Positions 12,401 to 24,400 of a DNA stretch of 64,000 nucleotides are shown one piece after another. Source of the stretch: Fragum whitleyi (lineage: Eukaryota > Mollusca > Bivalvia > Cardiida > Cardiidae); the NCBI GenBank assembly GCA_948146395.1, contig OX411544.1, positions 39,725,419-39,789,418 of the forward strand. Direction: 5' to 3'. Position 1 is the first letter of the stretch, and every line of letters begins with the position of its first letter. The notes under the pieces are model-generated. The model did not search any database. It saw only the letters and a program-made list of their open reading frames with translations, and was not told where the DNA came from. The translations under genes and the position numbers were made by a program.

Positions 12401-15400
12401 TTCCAGGAATATTGTTCTTCAAAGACCTCTATTTTTTTTTCTAATAATCCATCAAACAAAAAGAGCCTACTATAGAATTCCCAAGCAGTTTTTCAGAAAA
12501 CAATTGAGCAGTACAATTTCAGTACATTCAAAATCGGGTTTATTGCACACTAAATCTACAGACCTGTACAAACACATTCTGATAGGGTGGTAACATTCTG
12601 TGTCTAAGTGTAGCGCCTCTTATACCAACAGATACCAAGAACTCCTGAAAAACAAGACTGCCAAAAAATACATTTGGAACACCACTCGGCCAATCTCACG
12701 ATCAACCTCGGATGTACATAGATAGACTATTTTTGAAAATTACGGGAAAACCTTGGAAAAACTTGATGACGTCAGTTAAAATGGTGTTTGCCCTCGAAAC
12801 TGTGAGTGAAAACATTAGACTTCGCCAACACTACTCGTTTAAGTCACTGCCGTGAAATCATCGAATCCTAATATAAATATCTTTAGATTCTGAAATAACA
12901 GCTGAAAAAATCTTAATTTTTGAGAATGATTTGTTATTCTCAAAAATTAAGATTTTTTCAGCCATTATTTACTATAAAAGATGTATATCTACACTGCTAG
13001 TGTTTCTTACACTGTTTCCGCCTAACAAAATGCACAAAATACCCATCCGCCTTACATACATCCGAGGTCTGTTGCAGTTAACGGAAATGGCCGAGTGATG
13101 TTCTGAATGCCATAAAATAGTGCCCCTTGGCAGCTATTTCAACAGATGGCTTTGAACAACCTTTTGACATTCATTAGTAATAATGCAGAAGTAGTATTTA
13201 ATCATTCAGAAATTATGCCTTGACTTTGTCTTTGACAAATGACTTTGATATCTTAACCCTTGTCATGCTGAATTAAAATCCTCTTTCAAAATTGCCCTCA
13301 TATCAGAGTACCAAAAGCCCTAAAATCCAATGGTGTAGGGCAATTTCTCTTTTTGAAAAAATCTCATGAACAACTCTAGGGAAAAACTGATGGTGTAGAC
13401 TAAGATCAGACTGCACATGGGTACAGGCTGATCTTAGTCTATACCTTCTACCTAAGCAGGAATATTCTGGGTTCAGCATGACAAAGGTTAAGATGCGTAC
13501 CCATAATGTCTACCATCATGACAAATGTGAACTATGTATCTTTATATGGCTTAAAGTCATTTGGAAATATCAGGTTAATTGAAGTCTTCCTACAATTGAC
13601 CCTGATAGATGACCTAAACCGTGGTATATTGATGGTTTAGCACAAAACAGTTGTAACTGCCTATATGTTTATGAATATATGATAGTGTTCCAATCTTACC
13701 TTAACTTTCTCATCCACAGTGAGGTCCGTTTTGGAGGCCATGGTGGTCAGTTTAATCTTCAGGGCCACAGACAGCATGTCCAACGAGTCTCCCCCTTGAC
13801 CAATCTTGTCCTGGGTAGTGACCAGCACTCCCTTCTCTGACCTGTAGATCAAGTGGTTGCTCTGCAAATGTTCTGGTACAGGTTTGGACAGCTCGTCACA
13901 ACACACTATAGGCAGGTCTTTGGAGTCTTTGCTATTGACTCTTGCTGTAAATATCAAGTTTCATATTTCAAGATATTTCCTTAACATTGTCATGCTGAAT
14001 TAGAAAAAAAAAACCTCTTTCAGAATTGCACTCTTATCAAAGTACTGAAAGCACTAGAATCCAAGGGTGTATACAATATTTCTTTTTGAAGATTAAATTA
14101 ATCAAAAATCCTGCCTTGAAAGGGGACAAACAGGTGATGTAGACTAAGATCAGACTGCACAAAGGTGCAGGCTGATCTTTGTCTATTCCTCCTGTCAATA
14201 CAGGAATATTCTGGGTTCAGTAAGACAAGGGTTAAGGAAATGGACCTCTTATAGCTCGGAAACATTTTTGAAGTAATGAACTTTAACAGTGTAAACCAAG
14301 GTTTCATAATGATTTCATTAGGAAACCTTGGTCAACATTGTGAAAGATCATTAGTTCTGAAATGTTTCGGAACAATTGCAGGTCCACTACCTTCATTTAG
14401 CTGTACATCTACGTATATTAATTAATCAATCATATTGAATTCAATAACAAATGCATAAATATGACCTTGAGAGTGACTTTGACCCTTTCAGACCAAGGGA
14501 CAAATCCTTCATATGGCAGAAAAAAACTGTCTGCAGTTGTTTAGCCTTAAATGTAAATAATTTTTTCTGCAGAAAATCAAATGAATGAACAGACTAACAT
14601 ACATCAGTTGTCACATGCCAACACTATCATAGCTGAAGATAGAGGGGATTTTCTCGACTTAAGATTAAAGATTCAAAAATAAAAGCCCAACCCCTTTGTT
14701 GTTGATACTCATTGGAATCGTCATGGCAAGACGATTCAAATGAGTACATGCAACAAAGGGTTTCATTGTGTAATAAAAATTCACCACCTCCAACCTGTGC
14801 CTCTGAAGGTTGACCACACCAAGGCTATTTTCTATGAAAATAATTCCTGCCACTGGAACAGAGTATACTGAGCAAAGTGGGTGTCACAGACAACAGTTGA
14901 CATCGATGGCTCAGCGCGAAACAGTTGTAACTCCCTATAAACATATAGGGAGGTACAACTGTATTGCACTGAGCCATCAACATGCAAAATTTTTACCACA
15001 GCTTCAGATAATTTACATCTTTTCATGATGGAGAACAACTGTGCCATGTTATTTTGAAACTGCTCCATCAATGAAGCAGCTATGGTCTGTACATGCTAAA
15101 TATCTACATCTGACATCCACCTGTAACCTAAACCTTGAACTATGTTGAAATATTTCCATGGATGTAGAAGCTATACATTGGATTATCTAAAATCTCACAT
15201 GTGAAATTCATCCATAAATGTAAGAGCAATTGTCTGGACGGTATCAGACTGACAGCAGATCCGGATGGACAGACACACTAATAAACCCAAACCTAGCAGT
15301 CATTGGAACAACTCTGGCTCCTTTGCCCAGAGGTTAGTATGCTCCACTAGTAATCTGGTGGTAGCACGCTGCAGCCCCAACGGAGGAAGGTAGTATATTT

Positions 15401-18400
15401 GGGCAGGACACTTTCCAGACAGAGCCCCGGTCCACCCAGCTGTAAAAGTGGGTAGCACTGGTTGGAAGCTGTTGCCCCTGCTCTCTGTGCATGACAAGAT
15501 CTGGTACGTCAGGCTCGCAATGAATATGAGAGTCTTTCAAACGTTTTTCTTATTATCCTCGAGTAAAAAAAAATTATAACTATGTCATGCTCACGGCATG
15601 ATGGCTCAACAAAAAGTCTTTGAGTATATGAGATATAAAATTGCTGAATTACTGGTTAGGCTTAAGAATATTACTGAACTTGAAATAACTTCAACTTTAT
15701 ATCTTTCATTACCTTCATGGTAAAGATCCACTCTATTTGAGAGAACATTAAGATACTGGAGGTTAGGGTCCCCATTATGGGCTGACACAGTAAACAACAA
15801 TAAATCTGAGATCTGTAATAACAACTCTCCATGAGTATCAGGTAGAACTGAACCATTAAGATCCTGAAATATAATGTAATGGTGTAAAGAAGGGTCCCCA
15901 CTATGGGCTGACACAGTAAACAACAATTAATCTGAGATCTGGAATAACAAGTGTCCATGAGTATCAGGTAGTACTGAACCATTAGGATCCTGAAATATAA
16001 TGTAACAGTATAAATTAGGGTCCCCATTATGGGCAGACATAGTAAACAACAATAAATCTGAGATCTGTAATAATAACTCCACATGAGTATCAGGTAGTAC
16101 TGAACCATTAAGATCCTGAAATATAATGTATGAGAGTAAACTAAGCTAAAAATTAAAAGTCAAAAAAGTTTTGAATGAAAGCCTTTTTTCTAACACAGAA
16201 AATCAATAAATTTGAACTAAAATTTGAACTTTTATTTTTATCAAAGGTTTGAATAAACATCATTAGAAAAAGATTGATTCATAACTTTGATATATCATAT
16301 CAGATATATTACAAGTAGGTGAAAACAAATAGGAGCTTTTATTTCAAACCATCCTTACCTTGGCTTCAGTGAATGCTGTAAGACGTCCTTTTCCTACACA
16401 CAGTGTCACACAGACTTTACTCTGTAATTGTTGAGCTTGTTTCTTCTTACGAGGAAACCTACTGTCATGTATACTGTAGTGGTTTATGCTCTCACTGTCA
16501 GAATCTGAATCTGTGTCTGAAATAGGAACATTTTACATAACAGTCTTAACTCTTATAAACCTACTGTCATGTATACTGTAGTGATTTATGCTCTCACTGT
16601 CGGAATCAGAATCTGTGTCTGGAATACAAACATTTAACATGACAGTGTAAACTCTTATAAACCTACTATCATAAATACTGTAGTGATTTATGCTCTCACT
16701 GTCAGAATCAGAATCTGTGTCTGGAGTAGAAACATTTTACATAACAGTGTAAACTCTTATAAACCTACTGTCATGTATACTGTAGTGATTTATGCTCTCA
16801 CTGTCAGAATCTGAATCTGTGTCTAAAATAGAATCTTTAACTTAACAGTCTACACTCTTATGAACCTACTGTCATGTATACTGTATTGATTTATACTTTC
16901 ACTGTCAGAATCTGAATCTGTGTCTAAAGTAAACAGATATTACATAACAATCTAAACTCTAATAAACCTACATTCATGCATAATATAATAATTTATACCC
17001 TTGCAATAAATCTATGATCATACAAAGCAAAATGAGCCTGTGCAGGACATTTCCAACAATTTCTAATGTCCACCAAGCAAAGACTCTGGCCAGCCTGTGC
17101 ATCTGCACAGTCTGACCTGAGTCTTCGCTATGCACTTTACAGAAAGATCAGGTCTAGATGTGTCTTCAGCCAGCTAGCCAATCTTCAGGTTGTACTGTGG
17201 AAATGTTTAGGCAGCTCGATGTTCACAACTCATGCATGTTTCAAATTGTTGGAAATGTCACGCACAGGCTCAAATGTAATGATTTATACTATCAATGTCT
17301 ACGACATATTACAGTCTAGACTCTAGTTATCCAACTGCCTTGTATATTACAGTAATTTATATTTTACTATAGATCCAATACTCCATAAAAAAACTGACAA
17401 ATATACCAAATGATTCATACTTTGATAGTCATGATCTATGATCATTTATTTACACTTTGTTAGAATTAGAATCAGTGTTCAATATTAACCCTTGTCAAGC
17501 TAAATAAATTTTGGCTAAAATTTGCATAAAAAATAACAGGGCAAAAAGCACTGAAAGTACCAACTGTAGGTCAATTTTTATTTGAAAAACCAAATCTATT
17601 GACAATTCTGGTTTGAAAATTAGAAACAGGTGGTATAGACTAACATCAGACTGCACATATGTGCAGGCTGATGTTTGTTTATAGCTCCTGCGAAAGCAGG
17701 AATATTCCTGGTTCAGCATGACAAGGGTTAAAGCATTATAGCCAGGTCATGGTGGTGGGCAATAGTCTAGAATGTCATCCCCTTCACCTCCGGAGAATAG
17801 TTTTCACTGTTAAACAAAGCACCATGAAATAACTAAAATAGTGACATAGTTCTCGAATATAAAAAGTATTCAAGGTAGGAAATGTTGCATGTACACTGTA
17901 CACTTTGAGCCTAGATGCATTATTTTTGTTAAGTTAATTCAATTTTTGAATAATGACATTGATCCATTCATAGGCGTAACTAGGATTTTGAAATTTATAC
18001 ACACTACAAAAGCGACCAAGGATATAGGATAAAGGAGATATATGGACTGTGACAAAAGATGAATGCCCTCCGTCCACTCCCCTTTTCTATTATTTGCAGT
18101 TGGTGAATTATCAAACCATTTTAACTACAGCTAGAATAAGCTGTAGTTTGATGTTATGATCATTCACAAGGACACTTTTGGAAAGAGGAGTTATTTGTAT
18201 TACGCACTTGCATATTGTGTGTAATGGGTGCTATGCCCTTGCCATTTACTACCAGATGCAGTTTACTTTCCTACCTAGTTGTAGTCTAGATTTGGCATTT
18301 TCAAAATGGTCTGTATTATGCAAAAACTGATTATGCACATTCAGATCCCACTGTTGTTGAGAAACAATAAAGGGTGTTAATTTGAGTGTTAACATTCACT

Positions 18401-21400
18401 TACCCTTCTTATGCTGCTAACATACTTTTGGCAGACAGAATAGCCCAAGATCAGACTACACAAATGTTTAGTCTGATCTTAGCCTAAACTTCCTGCTTTC
18501 TATTTAACTATTGTGGGAGAACCTTGAACTTAACTACGGTTGAAATATCCTTAAAAAGTCAATTTGTTTGAAACCAAATTCAAATTTAGCAGGATAAGTT
18601 TACCTAGTTGTAGTCCAGATTTGGCCATTTCAAAATGGTCTGTATTATGCAGGAACTGATTATAGACATTCAGGTCCCACTGTTGTTGAGGTACCGAGTA
18701 CTTCTCATAGGTTGTTGTGACAGGAGCTGGGGCACTGGGTTCCCATAACAATAAGTCATTGTTCAATCTGAAAAAAAAATGCAAGAGCTCTTGCTCTAAA
18801 AGTAGACCATTATTGAAATCCAAATGATTCATTAATTCATTAAAATGATTCATTAACTTGAAGCAATTGATAAAATACTATTTTTTCTGTATTAGAAAAC
18901 TATTACAAAATATCATTTAGTTTTAACATATTAAACACATTCCCTCCTGAAACAATATTACAATAGTTAAAACAAGTTCGTCCATGGCCTTGTAATAACA
19001 TTAAAGGGTGCAGGGTTCACTCTGGCTCTCAAAAAGTTGGGGCCATCACTTTCGCCAAATGAAAAAAGTTTGGGCCAACCTGGTGAAAATTGGGGCCACA
19101 TTTTGGGTGTCTGGGCCGGTACTAATAGACAAAATTTTCGACATTTTGCACCCAACTCTTTTCCTAATAAGCTGTTTTCCTTATGATATATATTTCAGAA
19201 AGCATTAAGAAAACATTGAGGCAAAAGAAAGGAATTGTGGAAACCACCATTTGCTCCTTGTTCCAATTTGTTTGTCCTAGACTTAACTCATTGCATGTAT
19301 ATCTAGACTTCCATGATTAGATTGTTGAATATGCTTGTACACATGTGGCTGTTCAGGCACATTAAAATTCAAGGTTTTAGTTATATATCGACCATTACCT
19401 TTGCATCTTATGTGTTTCATGATTGATTCTTTCTTCATGATAGAGCAGCCAGTTGTGAAAGAATTCGTATATTGACACTGAATACAAAGTTTGCACAACA
19501 TCACTTTCTTAGAGGCATCATACTTAAGAAAACTAGAAAATTCCGGATCTGAGAGCCAAGAGTCCTTAAACATTCGTTTTGCCACTTAACAAGGCGAGCC
19601 AAATTCGATAGATCCATTTTCAAGATCCGAATCATCGGATTTACGTTTCACAGGCAATGTCAGATAGCGATCCATTATTGCATTATAGAAATAACGTTGG
19701 AAAACTTACCTTATATACCATTACAGAAATTCCGAAAACTAATTGACTCCTAATTATTTTCTTGAGTACATTCCGTTTATAAATGGCCGACTTTCATTTA
19801 CTCTTACCCGCAATACATAAAACAGCAATAATTACTGTAAGCCTTTCACACTTTTTTCATCGTACAATTATCACGTGACGTAAACAATGTAGTTAATGTA
19901 GCCGTTTGTAGCCGTTTAAAGCCTATTTAGTGTAATTGATATATGTGTGAAATTGTTCAAACCAATATGCATATACAGTGTGATAAACAACACGGGTCGA
20001 GCATGAATATGTAATGAGGTCAGATACTAGACCCGCCTACCGTGTTTGAAGCGTATAGGTAAATGTGAATGAATCCAGCTGTCAATAAAAAATCGATAAT
20101 CAGACCCCGTTAATGACGCGTGCCGCGTGTAGGCTACTAGACGGATTAGCGAGTTTATTCCCTTAGGGCAGTCTGGTTATGTATATTGTTATTGATATTT
20201 GCTTATCGTGTATTGAGTTGGGGCCATTTGATAATTTTTGGGGCCACTTGATTTTTGTTGGCGCCAGGCATTTTCGCCAAATGAAAAATTCTTGCGCCAC
20301 TTTTAAATTTTGTCGCATTTGGCGACAATGGTGACCGACAGCGCCAACGTTGGGGTGGGTAACTTACTACCAATTAAGAGTTTTGTGTCCCTTTCTTTGA
20401 AGTTCCTTGTTGACAGAGAGATTGACAGACAAACACTTTTAGACATTTTAGATATCATGCTAGCGATGTTTCAGAGAAGGAACATACAAACAATGATGAG
20501 AAATCAATTTGGTGCTGCTATAAGAAACCAACCTTTAAGTTTCCTCATCTCTTCCACACATTTAAGGCTTAAGGATAGGTAATATCATTAGATATCAAAA
20601 CTCTGGAGCAGAGTAATAGAACTATCCATACAGAAACAAGATGTGTTTGTGAAACACTAATGCTCCGGCCACTGCCATGCAGAAGTTTGATACAATACCT
20701 AAATCTACAGCAAACTTGGATTTAAATCTTGTAATTGGTTGCTGTACTTAATTCAATGTGCAGTCTAAAATTACAACATATCTGACCTTGAAACAAACTG
20801 ACCTTGATACCAACAGAAAGGTCTTGTTTAAAGCAATCATCATGTGAAATATGAAGTCTCTTTCACCTAGCAATCAAAAGTTATGGCCAATGGTACAGTT
20901 TTTAGGGGTAGCAAACGGACAGACAAAGGCATAAACAGGCCTACAGACAGGGCAAAAACATTATTCCTGCGATCTATTGATGTGGGGGCATTAAAACAGA
21001 GGTGCTGATCAATTGCGCATTTAGCTGATCTGCATCTTTGTTTTTACAAGGGATATGAGACTGTGGTTGACATTTCCAACAATTTCAAATGTGCTCAAAG
21101 CAAAGACTCTGACCAGCCTGTGCATCCGCTAACTCTGACCAGAGTCTTCACTATGTGATTAGTAGTTAAATAAAGTATCTGTAGACAGTTAGGCAATCTT
21201 TTAATATCACTATGTAATTGTCTGGGCCGCTAAATATATTTGCACCTCATGCAAGTGTGAAATTGTTGGAAATGTTATGCACAGGATTATATGGCTTTTT
21301 TTCAATGACAGTATTCAGGTTTACCTGTTGTAAAGGAATTCAAAAAGGTTTTTATCCTGGAAGAAGCCACAGACTTTTGGCAAGACGATATCAACAACCA

Positions 21401-24400
21401 TCTTTGTGTTACTGAGAGACCTCTGCATGAACTCGTTCAATTCTTCCCTATCTGCTGGCATCACCATCTGGCAAAGAGAGAGCATAAGTTTCGGTTTTCT
21501 AGATTATCAAGGGGAGATAATTCAGCAATTTTTGAGAGAAGGGGGCTCCAAAATTTCAGGTGCACAACTTCATAAAAAGATACACATTACGTATAAATAC
21601 GTAAATAAAAACATATAAAGTCAATACATGCAATAGTGAAGGAGAAATGCTTCAGACAACAATAATTTAGTGAGATTAAATGTTCAATTGGAGTTAATTT
21701 AACGTCCGCACATCCGGTTTAGGATTTTCCGCCATTAATAAAACATTTGCGTTTCTGTATTTGTTATAAAACTATGAATCGAAATTCAAACTATGATTTT
21801 GTATAGAGCTGTATTTAAGGTTGTCAAAACATGTAAAAATTTGTATAAAATCAAAAAAAATATTTTTTACCCCAATTTTTCGGGGCATTTTTCACTATTT
21901 TTGAGTTTTCAGAGAAAACGACAAGCAAGTATTCAATGTTACCCCTTGCCTTTTTTTCAGATAGAAGTCAAATAAAACTTATGAATATTATAAAAAGAAC
22001 CCCTACCTCATATCCCTGAACCAAAATACCAGCAAATTTGTTATTTCAAATATTGAAAAATATGTTTTGAAATTTAACTATTTTTTGTGAATTACCTCCC
22101 TTTATTTCAACAAATTAGTCAAAATATCTAAAAAAGTAAGACTGTGACCCCAACTTTTTTTCATGTCAAAATATTTTTCATTATGTCAAAAATTTATATT
22201 GAGAGTATAAGAAAAAGTTTAATAGTAGAACTATATTCATTTTACAGTGAAGCATGTATTAGTAGCCCTTAAAATCACAGGAAAAATTCTTTTATTCAGG
22301 ACCGATTAAAAATATCATAATTTTCTTTTGTTTCATTAAGTTCCATATTTCTTAAATCAATTAGTGGAATGGGTTGTCGTTTTAAATAAAACATATATCG
22401 ATTGCTTGCAGAATATTTATTTATCCAAAAATATTAACTTCAAACCAAGGATGTAATTTTCAAAGAAATTCAAGGCAAGAACTAAAGAGCATTTAATGTT
22501 TTTGGTACCTATTTTCAAACGTCTCTGACAAAAAAATAAGCTCAGTGACCCCATTTTTTCTTTCCAAAAATCGAAATAAAATATTTAGATCTTTCTAAAA
22601 AATGAAGTTTAAAGAAAAGTTTAATAGTAGGAAAAAGCCGAGCGAACTTCCTTAAGGTATTGGACCTGTAACAGGTCTGCCACGTTTCGGAATGAATGAT
22701 CTTTAACAGGAATTACCAAGGTTTCCTTATGATTTACGATTAATGAGTTCTGGAATGTAGCGGAATTAATACGAGTTGACTACCTTACTAACAGATCATA
22801 AAAAAATTGTTTACACCTGCATCATCTTTCAACCTCTGTTACATAGATTAAAAAAATTAATTACTGGGCCACTTAAATGTTGTAAATACAACTTGAATAA
22901 GTATGTCATTTTGAATTTACTCTTTGTCATGTTGAACATAGAATATTCCTGTTTTGGCCAAAGGTAAAGACAAAAGTCATTATGCATTGGCTTGTTTATT
23001 TAATTCCAGACTTGCAATACATTTAATTTTCAGGAGAAATTCCTTCGTTTGCTTTCAGTTTTCTTATTCTAAACCCTTATCCTGATAAATTAAAAATTTG
23101 TTTCAGATAATTGCCATGCTCAATATTTTTTTGAAACTTATTAAGTAGTTAAGCAACAGTACCGGCTGAGATCAGACAGCACAGCTGTACAGGCTGATCT
23201 TAGTCTATACTGTCTGCAAATGTATATGTAATGAACAGCACAGGAAGGATTAAAATGATTTATTCTGAATGACAATTGTTAATACTGATGAAACTGATTA
23301 ATCATAAGATGATGGCACATAAACATAATTTATGTTAAGCTCCATAAACAAAGAGCCGTTTTTTTTTTGTTTTTTTACCAGAAGTTAAGATGCTACTCCG
23401 TAGGGACTGGACAGACACACATACCTGCTCTGTCTTTTCCTCACTTGCAGGGTTTGAACCAATGTCTTTATCATGCATAAACCTTTTGGATGAAAAAGGT
23501 GATGGCTCAGATCGTGCAAACTGACAGGCACCATTGAGAGAATCGCCGGGTGTCGTGTCGTCTGAGTAGATATCTTCATCAAGTATAGATACAGAAGTCG
23601 TGCAGAATTTGATTTTCAAACTTGGTGTGTTGAATCCATCCTCCCCACCCTCACCTGATACATGGGCAAAGTGTTGACCTTCAGAGTCTAGAGTTGGCTT
23701 AAAATAACCTGAAATACATGAGAAAAGTGTTGACCTTCAGAGTCTATAGTTGGCTTAAAATAACCTGAAATACATGAGAAAAGTGTTGACCTTCAGAGTC
23801 TAGAGTTGGCTTGAAATAACCTGAAATACATAAGAAAAGTGTTGACCTTCAGAGTCTAAAGTTGGCTTAAAAATCCTGAAATACATAAGAAAAGTGTTGT
23901 CCTTCAGTATTAAAGTTGGCTTAACATAACCTGCCCTGTGTTCAGGATGTAAAAGCATTTCGCGTGCACTTTGAGATGATACCCCACTTTGCATGTACAA
24001 GGACTTTGCTAGCCTTTTCATACTGAACGCAGGGCAGAAATACATGAGTAAAGTGTTGACCTTCAGAGTCTATAGTTGGCTTAAACTAATCTGGAATGCA
24101 TAAGAAAGGTGTTGACCTTCAGAGTCTAAATATTTGTCTAAAAATACTTTAAATACATGAGAAAAGTGTTTCCTCCAGTCTAAAGCTGGCTTAAAATAAC
24201 ATGAAATACATGGGAAAAGTGGTATTTGGTAAAATGTCCCAACAATATACTGTTCATACCACAGTTAGCCACAGCTCTTTATCTCAAAAAATTCCTCAAT
24301 TAAAAGCTAACTAGGTAACTCAACTTTTGACACATTCAAACTGAAAGAAAATAAGGACAACAATTTAAGGTGATGAAATTCTATAAATGATTCTCTCTTT

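Larger units (their letters stand above)
19009..20340. mobile_element. Decayed hAT-like DNA transposon fragment
   Basis: Left end reads cagggttcactctggc, as in hAT TIRs. Both margins carry the motif tttcgccaaatgaaaaa and ggggcca/gggcca runs. The interior is CpG-richer than the surroundings and includes a zinc-finger N-terminal fragment. The right boundary is uncertain. Confidence 0.5.

Noticed and set aside
15334..15540. 68-codon minus-strand frame reading ...FYSWVDRGSVWKVSCP..., at first taken for an ATG2 exon
   Set aside because: The neighbouring ATG2 exons join in phase without it, and the DNA carries the dispersed-repeat signature tttacagctgggtggac and gcatactaacc; it is a retroelement fragment.
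16517..16985. CRISPR-like direct-repeat array
   Set aside because: Units are contiguous 102-bp copies of an exon edge, with no short repeat/unique spacer alternation, in animal DNA.
20310..20582. 90-codon plus-strand frame (…FLVDREIDRQTLLDILDIML…)
   Set aside because: Looks somewhat protein-like but starts within the transposon margin and has no recognisable domain; not called.
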